Source: Symsagittifera roscoffensis (lineage: Eukaryota > Xenacoelomorpha > Acoela > Convolutidae). From it: a DNA stretch of 64,000 nucleotides. A program made the position numbers and the translations under genes. The stretch lies in the NCBI RefSeq assembly GCF_963678635.1, contig NC_087065.1, positions 3,706,534 to 3,770,533 of the forward strand. The letters run 5' to 3'. The notes beneath the pieces were generated by a model. The model saw nothing but the letters and a program-made list of their open reading frames with translations, was not told the DNA's origin and ran no database searches. How positions within the stretch are numbered: the first letter of the stretch is position 1; each line of letters opens with the position of its first letter. This document shows positions 27,313 to 40,514 of the stretch, in pieces.

Positions 27313-28559
27313 ACAGATTTCAATTTTATGACTAAAAACATTCAAATGCTGACCGACCAACTAGCAAATGATGTTTCGACAACAACCATAACTACAACTA
27401 ATTTTGCGTTTTGTATGTTTCTGAAGCAAGGCGTAGTGGTTGGGGTATAACTGGGATAGTGGGTAACTTAAGTGCTCAAGATATAAGGGGGGGGGGGGGA
27501 GTCGGAGGAGGTTCTGAAAAAGAAACAAAATGTGCTTTTCATCGGAATAATCAAAGTTTGACCTTCATAGTTTTAAAAAATTCAAAAAAAACTTCAGGAA
27601 AAACTATGAGAGACTAAACATGAGAGGAAAAACTAAACAGCAGTTTTATTCAGTTTTTTTTGTAAAACAAACAAACCTTAGACCAATTTTAAGATATAAA
27701 ATTGGCATTTGGAGGCCTATACTTCTTTGAAAATAAAGATGCGAAGCTTTTCCATTTCAAATGAAATACTGCACGTTATGAGCAAAAACTTTTTTTTAAC
27801 ATAGCTGACAAATGCAAACATTTGAGCCTCATTTTGAGTCTAAACACAGAAAATACAGTTGAAAATCAATTAAAATTCTTAAGTAAAAGTTGAGTAGTCG
27901 CAGAAAAACTTTGAAGTATAGTAGAAATTATTTTTTTAAAGTGTAGTAGAAATTATTTTTGAAAACAAAAAAGTCCCATAAAACTTATAGATCTGCATGA
28001 CTCTTAAAAAAAAAGTTTTCCATGAACTGATTCCAACTTTACCATATCCCATTTACAATCCCATTTACAATATTGCAATCACAAGCACAAGCTGAATACT
28101 ATTTCTAAAAATTAATTATAATCAGTCAGATTGCAAAAAGATTTGATGCCGCAAAAACATTAGCATTTAATTCAAAATTAGATCTAAGAGGGGGGGGGGG
28201 GGGGGGGCTTCATTAAAAAAGTTGATCCCTCGCCAACCAAATGGTTTCCTTTTGGTACTGCTTCAGGATACGTTTTTTTCTGGCTGACTGGGTCAAGTAA
28301 TCTTAAAAAAGCTAATGTATATACACACTAAAATACCAAAGTATATAAAATTGGCAATTAGAAGATTGAAAAACAAACATTGAAATCGAATGAAATGAAA
28401 CATATAGTGTAGAACTGGTGATTCTACTGTATTACATGCTATAATAAACTGAGAGTAAGATTGATTCGTCATTAAGTTAAGCAGTAGAGCAAACAAAGGG
28501 TAAAATTCGATATAGTTCAATCTTCGAAGATATCGTCCCTCCTATTCCAGAATATAAAA
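27313..28559. other. intergenic region with MITE fragment
   Basis: No supported gene. G-runs lie at about 27487 and 28191. The segment 28178-28290 (ctaagagggg..., ctcgccaaccaaatgg, ggtactg, 'ctggctgactgg') is a reversed fragment of the hAT-type MITE family. The remainder is AT-rich and unremarkable. Confidence 0.5.
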
Positions 28560-30960
28560 TTTGACAAATCGGCGAACTCCCCCCCTCCCCCCCCCCAAAT
28601 CGGAACTAAGAAATCTAATGTTATGAAATTCAGAGGAGCGATACTAGAGATGATTTGACCAGGGCATACAAAAATCGGGACCCGTCAGACCCTCGGGTGC
28701 AAGTGATAACGGTCCCCGGAAGTGTAAATGGCCCTATCAGAACTCGGAAACTAGCGGCGGTTTCGGGCTCAAATTCTAGTATGTTGTAGGCCTAGTTGAT
28801 GGACGCTTAACTTTAGAACCCCAGACCCCTAAGACCCCCACTTCCGGTTTTATGCCTTAAGTAAATAAACCCACCCCTAACTTCCGGAAGTCGTTTCTCG
28901 GCCTCCAATGATTGCAGGGAGCTGAAACTTGGAGTGATGATAGGTAGTGGCAAGATAAATCTTGAATTAAAATTTGAAACAAATCCGGCGGTTGCACCGG
29001 AAGCTATTAGCACTTGGAAAAACACCCCCTTAGACCGGAATTAGGCAATTTACGCAAAATATTGAGCCAGGGCATACCGATTTTATTGGGGCAATGGACA
29101 TAAAATACGGACCCTGAAAAAAAAGACCCATAGCGAGTGAAAACGCTCCAGTGACTCCATCCGGTGTTAATAGCCTTTTCCCGGAAAAAGTGATAATGGA
29201 CCTTAGAAATGGGATGACTTGTGAAGTATTGATGGGATATGAATGAAACTTGGTAGTTAGGACCCCCATGGGATTCCGAACCCAAATATGGAAATTTGAC
29301 TCCGGTTGACCCCTGGGTGACCTTAAATTGATCTATGGGCTTTTTGACCCCAAAATTGCATAGAAAACCCCGAGATTAACACCGGAATGTAGCGTATTTA
29401 CCAACCCCTGGAAATGAGAATGGGTCATCTTGCTAAAAATTGAGATAAAACTTATTTATTGGGAACTAGAGCAGAAGCTGATAGAGATATAGCTGTTACA
29501 TTGCAACCTTGGAGTAGAGGATTTAATTCAAAGTGGACTTGGTAAACATTGGGTTCAGTTTAGCTTGACTGGCGAGTAATCTATTATAAGCAATTCAACT
29601 AGACTAAAGAAAAGTAGTCCCAGAGGAAATTGATAGTAATGAGACCGCGGTATGAGAGTTAAGTCTTCTAAAAAGTATGAACGAACGTGGAAATTACTTG
29701 GCTTCCCGGTGGTGACTTTCCTGTTTGATTTGACCCCTAATAGACGAACTACGTTCCCCTGATAGCTAGAAGGTCGGGATTGGAATACAGTACAGGTCAA
29801 AATTTTAGATGCTTGGAATGAATTAGCTACCCAAGGAAAGGGCCTCCCCCTACCCTTGGGAGGTCGGAACGTTACTGGGATAATTAGAATAAAGACCTTG
29901 GGAGGATCACTGGGTAAACATAGCATGGTTTAGAGGAGTTGAACTCGAAAGCTGAATTTCACTGAGTTCAGGAATTGGTTGATTAGAATCGTATGAAATT
30001 TGTTTGCTTGGTCAATTTGTGACAGCTACCGCATACCGGGTATCTAATAAGTGTGAAAAGATTCATAAAAGAAACCGAAGTTGGCACGTGGCAGAGTTGA
30101 CAAGAGGAGGGATATAGTCTTAAACATGCGCGGACGGGTGATTTAGGCGGATGTCAGGACTGATAGGGAATGGCGTGACTTACCTAAAACTAAGTGTACG
30201 GAAAGATAAGGAATTGGAGGGTACCGTTGAGCCTGTAAGAGTCAGAACAGTTGGTAACTACTATTAAGGGTAGTTGGTTCTCGTCAGTGAAGAGAACAGT
30301 GTAAGCTACGATTGAGAGTAGTTGGTTCTCAGTCAGAGAAGAGAGCGATTGATACTGAGAGAGAGTATAGTTGGTTCTCCGTTAGTTAGAGAGAACAATT
30401 ATTGCTAGTTAGTCAGGTAATTGGTTTTCGGAGTAAGAGACCAGTAGATAGTTAGTTCTCATCAGAGATTCTCTAGAGAGAGAGAGAGAATAGTTGGTGT
30501 TAGTGGAGTTAGTTGGAAGTTAATTGCAATTAGGCAATTTGGCCGATAAATCTCGGACCCGTTCCTTTTGACTTGATTGTTAGATTATATCCTGGCCACT
30601 CAGAGCCTTCTGTAATTGGACATATAATCATCCAAATTAATTAATCATTGGAAATTGTTGCGATTGTATCGAGTAGACGAGACAAGACAGCCGAAGAGCA
30701 ATACACAGAGGGGCAAGCAACATAATACAATACAGAATACCTGCCACCAAAATAACCCTTTCGGGATTGTAGATAGTAGTGAATCTCGGTCGCCCCACTG
30801 AATTCACTGCCCAAGGGACGACTTTGCGGTGCCGTTAGGAAAGAGAGAACGAGCCTAGAGCAGAAATCCCCTAAATCTACATATAGCGATATAAAAAGTA
30901 GTTTCGCAGTCCAGAACCCTCCCCTCAGGAAATCGTTTGACCCTTTCACCCTTATTTATG
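28560..30960. other. non-coding block of distinct composition
   Basis: About 2.4 kb is visibly less AT-rich than its surroundings and lacks long A/T homopolymers. It has no convincing frame. Two stretches, about 28650-28990 and 29060-29480, share degenerate words in order ('ccagggcatac', 'cccggaa', 'tgaaacttgg'), suggesting an old tandem duplication of roughly 400 bp. A cluster of agttggttctc units follows at 30250-30490. It may be the leader, LTR or remnant of a large transposon, but I found no terminal repeats or protein motif. Confidence 0.45.
30250..30490 (+). repeat. degenerate agttggttctc tandem cluster
   Basis: Variants of agttggttctc followed by cgtcagt or cagtcag, then gagagaaca, recur about every 45-60 bp, for example near 30270, 30320, 30370, 30420 and 30455. 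The cluster ends in a GA-rich run. Spacing is irregular, so it has been through many indels. Confidence 0.65.
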
Positions 30961-32869
30961 GTGCGAATTGATCCTAATTATAAATCAATGTATTATTCCA
31001 TTACATAACTTTGAGCTATTTATTTGATTCGCATCATTCGTTTTCATGATTTTTTTAAAATCAGGCGTAGCCTATGACGTGTGCGGACATTTGTTTTTAA
31101 TGTCTTGGCGATTTAAAGAATAGCTTCGAGTTTGCGCGGCTCGCTAAATCAGAAGAATGTAAAAAGAAACTGAAAGTTCAAAATAGCCCCACTAGAAAAT
31201 TATCCCATCATTTAGCTTACAACAAAAAAAGCAAATTGATAAGAAAAATGCTCACTGACTTTAAGAAATGAAAAATCGCAGCTTAGTAACAATGTTCAAA
31301 AATGCCAGTAATTTCATATGGCCGGTCCAGATAACCATTGCATGAAGTTGCTGCTACTAAGAACGGATTTCTTGATAAAGTGCATGCACTCGAGCTATAG
31401 AAAACTTTCCCGACACGTGCCGTTTTGTTAAGTTTTGCTCTTAACAAAGCATCAGTTTTAATACTTGAATGCTGTGTTGCTCTCATTAATATTGTACAGA
31501 AAAAATTGGACTACTGAAGTCCGGTTAACAAGAAAAATTAGTGCATTTTTTCTAGCGTATTGGCTGTTTTTCAGTTCCTCGATTTTGATTAAAAAACACT
31601 GGAAAAAAAAATTTTTGGCTTTACTTGTTCACTTGACAGATAAAATTTAATTTATTAATTGTCTTTTTCACTTAAGCTTCAGTATATTGCTTCTTAGTTT
31701 AGTCAGCATTTGCTGGAAATTAAACTCCAGGAAATTAAACATTATATCTTAAAAACTGCTCGTAAGAGGGTGAGCATCCAAATATTCTGATTCATTGAAC
31801 CGAGGCCAAGTAAATTCTCTCAAAGTGTCGGAGGTAAGTTTTGCTGGAAGAATATTTTTCAAAATAAAAGAACAAGTTTATGGTATAAAAACTTCCCCTA
31901 TTAAACATAAAAAAAAACGATACAATTTGAAAAACCTGCCAAATTATGCCAACAAATGAACGTGCCTCAACTCAGAGGAAATACACTTGAGCCTGATTAT
32001 ACGCCGCATTCGCCACGCGTTAAGAAAAAAATTTTGCGCCCACATTTGCCCAGAAATCGACATATTGGCAAATTTTGAGGCTATCATAAATTGGCTATCA
32101 TTTTACAAAATTTACAAAAAAAAAGAAACGATAAAACTTTTAAAAATATAATTTGCCTGATGAATATAATTTTTACCGATGTGTGTGAGAAAGGGCGATC
32201 TAGGATTTTTTCAATGGGAGGGGGCGAATTTTCATTAAAAATAGTTAGAGGGATCAAATTTATTTTCCGAGCCCTTTCAAATCACTATAAAGACCCTATT
32301 TTGACCAAATGATTTTGCCCCGCAGACAATTTGTTGGAAAAACAGGTCGAAAAACGTGTTTTAGGCGTTATTGGAAAATTTGGACAAAAAAATACGTTTT
32401 TTTTTGCGCGCGCGTTTCCCCTTAATTTAGTATAAATTGGCTTCCAAGGTGCCCTTAGATATCACTGAGGTGGTAGAATCTCTTGGGGTGGGGGCATCCG
32501 CCCTCATCTCTCCTTCCCATATCCGATACTTTGTGTGTGTTTGCATTATTTTTGCGTGTGGATTGTGTACTTGTGTGTTTGTGCATGTATTTGTGGGTGC
32601 AATTCTGTTGTGTGTGGGTGCATGTCTGCTCTGTTCTAGTCTTTCTGCTATCTAGTTCTAGGAAAAAAGGAACAAATTTAAATGCTAGACCAGTTTTTTT
32701 ATTACCACCAGAATTGATAACCGGAAAAAATAACTGCGACAGCGGAAGATTTAGACGTTTTGTTTTACTCATTAGTTTCGTCTTATCAAGCTTATCTTCG
32801 TAAGTTTGATCAATATAATCTTGAACCGTTTGTTCTTCTTAAACTAAATTTCAGATCTGAATGATTTAA
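30961..32869. other. intergenic region upstream of the MACPF gene
   Basis: No supported gene. It contains a MITE copy (32189-32520) and a TG-rich stretch at about 32530-32625. Just before the start codon, CTAAATTTCAG ends at 32854, an acceptor-like site 15 bp upstream of the ATG. It could end a 5' UTR intron or receive a spliced leader. A three-codon upstream ORF starts at 32861. Confidence 0.5.
32189..32520 (+). mobile_element. hAT-type MITE copy, diverged
   Basis: The blocks occur in family order: GGGCGATCTAGGATTTT, ggagggggcg, 'ttttccgagccctttcaaat', ctataaagacc, aaaaacaggtcg, GCGCGCGCG, 'agtataaattggcttcc' and a C-rich end. Terminal repeats and target duplication are worn away. Confidence 0.7.
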
Positions 32870-35800
32870 ATGGACAAGCAAACATCCAAATCTTGCCTTC
32901 CTCGGGCTCATCGTGTTTTCTTTTGTGGAGCTCTTGTTGGCATAGTATTAGTGGTTCTAATCATTGCAGGAACTGTGATACTAATCAGCTTCAAAGATGA
33001 GTTTGCAGACAACGTTACCGATGTATGTACCTTTTTGCGTCATTTGATAACCTCATTCAATTAAGTAAGAACCAAAGAAGACGCAGGCTACAATTTGTAC
33101 TATGAGCAGGTGTAATTGGGTCGAAGTCACAATTTAAGGTTTTTTTGATTTTTTTAAATGTGAGCTCAAGACGTCTCAATATTTTTTCTCAAGGTTTTTC
33201 AGATGGCAAAAAAATTGCCAAAACGGTTTAGAAGTAAATAATTGACTAAATGAAAAAACCACCCTATGCATAAAACTTAAAAACTTAAATTCCTATGCAT
33301 AAAACAACATATTTTTTCAAAAGATACAACAAGGTTGCTTGTAACAGACAGACGCTTGAACAATTTGACTGCGTTTTTGAATATCTAAAGTACCTTTAGT
33401 CAAAAAATGGTAGCATTTTTTTGCGTTTTTACTTTAACACAAAATTTCTCCCACACGCAATTTAAAATTCAAACGTTTCGAAGTGGTACAAGCAGTAACA
33501 AGTAGTAACCATTTTTTGAATCAATTAACATGCCTTGTTCTTATGTGAAATGATTTCTCAGACTAATTTTTCGGCCGCTTAAGCAACGCCCTGAAAACAT
33601 GGCATATAACGAGCGTTAGTTATCTCAGAGAAGCCAAGTTGGCATTTTTTTAACCCCAAAACTTTCTACAAGTAATCAGAGGAACCAATTTTCTTAAGTA
33701 TTTAGGTCTAATCATGACTATCGTTCAGAATGCTTAGAATTTGTTTATCAGACAATTTCATTCAATGGCATTATTTGTCTGAGGTGTGCTAATTTGACGC
33801 CAAGTTCTATCAGTTTGTATTTGATTTTGGCTGTGGCTTCTGAGATTGACAATCTAAAATCAACAACAATTGAAAAATTTACTCTAATAGTTTCATGAAT
33901 TTCAAAATCTTTTTGCGGCAAAAGCTGTTGAAGTAGTTAAAAAAACTTTTGAGATGAAGCGCTGATATGATTCAAATTACCCAAGTTTTTTTTGGTTTTA
34001 ACTGTATGAACCCAGACTTTGGTCTTATCTATAGCCTTTTTCCTACGGTTTGCACGGTTTTGCCTTCTCGGTCTAAAATGATTAGCACGCCTTTTATCCA
34101 AGGGTACAAGATAATTGAAAGCCCCAATAATCAATTTTTGAATATATTCTTAAACTATTTATATTTTCCATTTCAAGATCTAGTTTCAATTTCAAATTTC
34201 AAAAAGTTCAATTTCAATTGTCAAAAATGTCTTCGTTTTCTTAAATTTGGAAAACTGAAATGTATGACCTTGATTTTTTAATGATTTTTAATTGCGCAAA
34301 CAGAGAAAACAAACTTTGACCCTTGCATAGAGAAATCTATACTAAGTTTCTGAAATTCTAACGGACTTTTTATGGTGCTTCTTCTGGTAGTAATTTTTAA
34401 AAATCTTTCAAGAAAAAAAAAGATCTAAGAAAGATATAAGATTTTGTGAACTAGAAAATGGGAACAGGCAAACTGATTTTCTTATATTGAGAGAAAATTA
34501 CAAAATTTATTTGCATCAGACCTACGAAATAAGAAGCTATAAAAAACAAACGCAATGTTCTTCCTATAAAAACAGAATAATCAAACGCAACTTCTTTTGG
34601 ATTCTATTGATACCAGAAAAAAAAAACAAAATCTCTGAAGAGCAAATTTCAAAAAACTTTTTGAATCAATTCAATTATCGTAATGACCGTTTGGTTGAAC
34701 CAATAGTTGAATTTTGAACTTTTTGGGCATTTAACAACGGTTTTGAGAACCTACTGATGTTTTCGAGACTTTAACGTGAAGAAATGACCATGGATTTTTT
34801 TTCCAGGCGCCACCAGAGAAGAGTACTACAGCTACTGTTTGTGGAATAGGTACCAAAGACACGGCTACTGGTGACAAAGGTAACGCATATCTCAAGTTAT
34901 TATGATCTAGGTTAAGATGCATTCGAGAAGAAAAAAGGAAACCTAAACATTTCTCAGTAATTTTTTGTTTGATTATGCAAAATTTTCTGATATTATTTTT
35001 GAAAAACTGAGAAAAAAAAAATTTTTTTTCTTGCCAACATTCTTGCTCCATCATTAATTTATTCATCAGTAAAAATATTTAGGCACTAGAAACCGGTGTT
35101 AAAGTCCCAACGTTATTCATCGATTTTTCCCTTAATTCCCAGCGATTGCTATTTTCCAGCTGATTTTGCATTTTTCAGTGATCTTCGCAAGGCTAAATCT
35201 GCAACTTTTCAAGCTTTTTAGTTATGAATCAGCGAAAAACCAGCGAGTTGAAATTGTTTTTTATAGTTTTTTTTATTCTTTTATCACTGATAAGAGAGTG
35301 TCAGATTATTCTCTTCAAGATTATTTTGATAAGATGAAACAGATGTCTACTCAGCTGAAGGTTGGTGTATCAAGATCCGGTAGGTTCGCTGCTTTTGGGA
35401 TTTTAATCTTTAGGGATTTAAGGGCTTTTGGGATTTTAGGAAGTGAAATGTTGATCAAAATTTGAGATATTGAGTGAAGTTTGAGAATAGGTGAAGTATT
35501 GAAAAAATATCAAAATACTCGCACAAAAAATTGAATAAGTTATGATCATAATTTAAAAAGTAAAACGTTCCGTTTCTAAAGGAATGGTACCATGTTTTCA
35601 CAGAAGATATTCATGTATTTCCTAAAGATGAAAGGATGACAAACAAAATTAAAAATGCTGAAAACAAATGAAATTGCTTCTGATTGCTGAAACAGAAGCT
35701 GTGCACAAAGTGATGGAGGTTTGTGAAACAATAAAACTTAACATCAAAATAATGAATTGGATTGGGTGCTCATTTTGTTTCCACTTAATCCACCAAATTT

Positions 35801-38800
35801 TTGGCTCTTTGCCGTCACGTTTCATTTGTATTTAAAAACAGCTATCACAACTAGGAACGAGTATATCTGATTATATTGATTGATCACAACATAATTGGGC
35901 TTAATGCGTCTTTCGTCTTTCCATTTTTTGGAAAAATTATATATACGCAAAATAATTAAGAATTGCACACTTCGCATTTAAGTATTGTAAAAAGCAGAAA
36001 AAATGTGAGTTTTTCTCTTACACCGAACTCTCTTCTCATTCAATGAGTGGTCAAAAAAAACAATACTGTGTTTCAAAAAACCTAAAAAGGATTCGGGAAA
36101 TCAGTTGATATTAGCATTAGCCCCACAAACTTTCATTACTTAAATAACAAATTAAGTTTTCGACAACATTCTTCAAAGTAGTGCAAAAAAATTAGTGCAA
36201 ATTTTTTTGACTGCCAAGTTCCACCAGGTGAAGGAAGCATGAGTTCAAACACAAGCGTATCTGGCGTTGCGACAATTGAGCGGGATCAAGGAATCAAGGG
36301 TACCTTTTATAGTGTGGGTAGAAAGGGGCTTTCCCATAAAGTTTTTAGACTTCATTGACTGGCTCAATTGTTTTTAAGCTCAAATGATGAAACCTAAAAC
36401 AAACAAAGACTAACGTAACATATTCAGTTTGTTGAGTATTTGGAATTGAAAATAATCAAAAAACTCCAAAGCAAGCCAAAATTTCACAAGAGTTTTAATT
36501 GTGAATCAAAAGACAAAATTCACTCGCAGTTAAGTTTTTTGACTGAATCCTCATTTTCTCTAATATTGTAGTTCTCAAGGCTTAACTAAAACGTATAAAG
36601 AAAAAAATGAGTTTTTAAATCACATACGTTGTTTTGTTTTTTATGAGTAGTTTGATCAAAAAAAAGCATTTGTTTTGCAAAGCTACACAAGAATCGTGGT
36701 TTAATATGAGACTTATTAAGTTAATAGGTTGGATAGTTGCGAACGGTTTGTATTTCCTCAAAACGCTTTCTTTTCAACCTCTCAAATAAACTAATTTATC
36801 TTACGACATTTTTAGTTGAACAGAAACAAAATTCTTTTTTTTTCGATAAAAAGAATACAGCTCTTGTTGAATGCGTCGTCTTTCTTTTGATTGAAAAAAA
36901 ATTAAAAATCCAAAGACGGTATTCAAGTTTTTTTTAGAAAACAATGTTTTTTTTTACTAAAGAATAGGCTTATCACTCAATGAAGACTCAAAAAACTGAA
37001 CCAAATCTGTGTTAATAAATGCAAAAGCTATTTGCAGTTTTCACCTTCGAAATTTACAATTCTAAAACTGACTTTTAAAAGACACTTTTAAAAATAAACA
37101 ATCTTATTTTCCAAGTACGAAGATAAACTGCACGGCAGCAAATAAAATGTTTTAAGTTCAAAGTGTATTAGGCCTTGAAACAGGATAGCAGACTTGAAAG
37201 ACTCCACAAAGAATATAAAGTGTCTCCGATAATCTGAACCAGTTGTTGAAGGATTTTTCAACAGAAATTTTAAATCCATTGTGTTTTTTATGGTTTTCTG
37301 AGTTCAAATCAAAAACAAAACTTCATGGTGACAAAAATAAATGATTGAAAATTTAAAAAAAAACCCTGTTCTAAGTTCACTTCGTATTTTTTGTAATTAG
37401 AACTAAACTTTCACATTACTCATCTTTATCTGAATACTTTATGCGCCCTAGATTTTGTATGTTAGTTTAATTTTTGCTGGGATTCCTGTACCTATTTATG
37501 AACTATTTATGTACCTATTCCTCGGGGTGTTTTTTTTGTCTAGACAAATCTCGAGTTTTCATCCAGAAAGTTTAGGAAAAAAAGCTGTGTATCAAATTAA
37601 AACGAGCACATCTGAGCTCAAAGTTAAAACGTTGTTTCATTACTTTTTAGTTTATTTATCTGTTTCTATATCCGAGTTTTTTAAACTTTCATTTCAAATA
37701 GCGTGGGCAAATATAGAGATGCTTTTCAAACAAAAATCTTTTTTGAAGTTTTTTATAATTTTTGAATTTTTCATCTATTTTTTTTATCTCTAACGTTGCT
37801 CCATACAGCAAGGCAGACAGAACCGTCAGGGCGTCGCCCTGTTCCGAGAAGTATGTTTAAATGGCTAAAAAACAATTGATCTTATGCAATTGAATTTCCG
37901 GTCGTTTTTTCTCAAAAATGTCCCATGTTTTGAATCAAATCGATAAACACGAGGTTGGTTAAATTGTAGACTTTTTAGCTCTAAACAATTTGATTTTATA
38001 AACTTTTTTTAGGTTGTGTTGACATGATTCCTGCAATTAAGCTCCTCTTTCACGGAGTAGATGCCGCCCGAATTTCTTTGAATCCCATTGATGGTCACGA
38101 GCCTGTTGGTTTCAAGGGAGGTTAATAACCATGACCTGTGATCAAAATAAAACATGGATCAGCCCAGAGAGTCTTACATACCAAATAGCTGATCAAATAT
38201 CAATGGTTGAAAAGATATCAGGTGGTTTGAAAGATTCCATTCAGCAAAATGTCTACAGAACTCATAACGATGTGAGGAAACAACTACTGCCGGATTTTGG
38301 ACTTGAACCACAGAATGGTTTGTTTTCTAACAATCCTGACTACAGAAATTATACCGACAAAATTTTGAACAAAAGTCAAGCTACCGTCGAAGGTAGCGCG
38401 ACTGCTTCCGTTCTCCGTATAGCTCTAGAAAACTTGGCTACTCTGAAACTTAACGCGGCTGCAAAAGCTCATCTCGATTGCCTTCCTCTCGTATTTGAAG
38501 ATAACCCGGAAGAATACTTCGAATTCATTTCCAAATACGGTACCCATTTCTGTGCTAGCGGAGATTTTGGAGTGTTGATTAAACAGGTGTCTTCTTCTAA
38601 GTTTCCCTTTAATGGAAAAAATTCACTTGAATCTACCAGCGGGGGACACTTCAATTACACTTTGGAGAAATATGGTGTTAAGGTTGATAATTATTCTTTT
38701 TCTGAAGAATTCCTGTCTCAGTCAACAGTGAAAAAAGATTTTTATGGTGGAGATAAAAATTTGATATTGAATTCATTCAATGCTACAATTTGGAACCCTA

Positions 38801-39647
38801 CGATCGCAGCAAAACCCTGGCTGCTTAAATGCAATCTCGCTCCCATCAGCCATCTTATTGATCAGAACGATAAAAAACAATCTATGGATTTAGCCGTGCA
38901 AGCTTACCTGAACAAAATCTATTTAGGAGAGGTTGTTGACACATTGAATGGCTTTCTTAACGACTACCCTGTTAATACATTTGAAATTCATTCGATGACC
39001 AATCAAGCTAATAAGTTGCAATTAAACAGTGTTCCACAAGCTGATTCTGTAACAGAGATCAGCACTCGCATGGCTCCTGGCAAGTTTTGGGAAAATGTTA
39101 CTCTATGCTTCCGCTCTGATTGTGCAGATAACGGAAGTCCACTTTGCGCAGAAATGAATTCATTCACTTCTGTGTACATTGATATAAACAACGAAACTGA
39201 CCGCAATGTTCTCTGAGCTGGAGTATTTTGTCCACTACTCATCACGAGGACTGGTTCCGTTCAGTTGAAATCTGCTTCAAATACTCGGACTTCAGGTGGC
39301 CAAGGCATTGTAAGCCAGATGCAACTATAGAGTGCGTTTCAGTGAACAAATATATGACTGACATCATAGATCGTACAAATCGTTGGTGTCTCTCCTGGAT
39401 GCTGAAGGTACCACCCACTTCTCCAACTTGGATGCTTCGGAGTAAGTTGTGTTTGAGACACAAAAGTAAGCATAACCATTGTGCTTCTCTGACAGAATGG
39501 AATGTTGACGGTACTTTGTGTGCCTTCGCCAATGAATGGACTGCGGCTTACTTGGATTTGGCGTCGGATAAGTCACACAAATGTGAGATGCAATGGGGCA
39601 TCTTTGAACAACTTGCCCATGGACCAGTGCAAGACCTATGGAAATGA
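32870..39647 (+). CDS. membrane-anchored MACPF/perforin-like protein (two frame breaks)
   Basis: Predicted pore-forming-superfamily protein. Exons 32870-33022, 34807-34879, 35179-35379, 36228-36299 and 38013-39647 all join by GT-AG introns in matching phase (0, then 1, 1, 1); exon 3 is the least certain. Residues about 17-41 form a membrane anchor after a basic N-terminus, implying type II topology. The MACPF core carries the signature YGTHF (38536-38550) and a later SGGHF. Three Cys-rich repeats follow (about 39090-39230, 39255-39400 and 39435-39620), each with a CFR/CFK/CLR start, a CAxxN or CVxxN motif and a C-x3-W or C-x2-W end. Single-base losses near 38118 and 39208 break the frame; allowing for them the length is exactly divisible by three, 711 codons plus TGA. 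They may be assembly errors or real decay. Its target and role are not shown by the sequence. Confidence 0.75.
37540..37850 (+). repeat. diverged third copy of the 25771 repeat family
   Basis: It lies in the last intron of the MACPF gene. It shares gctccata, 'aaggcagacagaacc' and 'tcagggcgtcgccctg' with the ends of the copies at 25771 and 45754. The final word is a perfect CAGGGCG-T-CGCCCTG palindrome here. Confidence 0.5.
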
Positions 39648-40016
39648 TTACTCTATTTTTCGCACGACTACAAACTTACTATTAAAACTTTTGTTGCAAC
39701 TACTTTGTAGATTTCTTAACAAACAAGAAACATTCAAAAAAAACTCAAAATCTCAAAAAACCAGAGAGTGTTTCATGTTGATAATTTTGCACTGGGATTA
39801 TCGAAGATTGTGTGATAATTCACTAAAAATCAACCAAATTATATATACATCTGTTTTGACTCAAAAACTTTAACCAAAAACTGTTCCTATAACGCTCAAA
39901 AAATTTTCCAGCAATGAAAAAACAAAGGTTAAAGTTATGTAATTTGTATTAAGAATTATCTATATGGAAAGCCGTTTACTTTTCTCTGCCGGTTCTACTG
40001 TACGTAAAAATTTGTA

Positions 40017-40022
40017 AATAAA
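40017..40022 (+). promoter_or_regulatory. candidate polyadenylation signal of the MACPF gene
   Basis: AATAAA about 370 bp after the TGA, followed by a T-rich stretch. No closer canonical signal was seen. Confidence 0.35.
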
Positions 40023-40514
40023 TTTTTTACCTAAATTTCTACAGTTCTGAAACAAAACAGAATTATTCAATTATTAAATTTCCGTCTCTCTCGCAATTTT
40101 TTCTGGTCGCAAAGCGTAAAATGAAATTCTGCGAAGTGATATTTAGCAAAAATCAACGGGAATCAAAAGCAACCAACATAAAACTTGTGAGCGAAGTTAA
40201 CCAAACATGACGAGAACTAATTTTCAAGAAAATAAAACCGTTATCCACGGTAAAAAATTGCGTACCGTTTTGGAATTAAATCAATCGTCGGAAAAATTGG
40301 AAAACTTGCACAGTGTTGCCCAGGCATCAGGCTGCTGTACCTTCAGTTTGCAAGTACCAGAGCTCACGGCCACAGCCCGGGAGTAAGGGGCAGTTTTTGT
40401 AACAACTTTTGACTCGGCAGAAGGTCGTACCAAGTAGATTTAGGGTGGCCATGTTAGGAGTACTTCCTTGGCCTAGAAACTAACTTTACGTTACGACTTT
40501 TGAAGTCAAGCACA

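Noticed and set aside
29555-30949. Minus-strand frames of 123 and 102 codons in the composition-shifted block
   Set aside because: No domain, no plausible start context or splice partners, and the translations look like random open sequence.
32437-32803. Overlapping short frames on both strands in the TG-rich stretch
   Set aside because: They arise from TG/CA simple sequence and a MITE end; the Cys/Val-rich translation is a composition effect.
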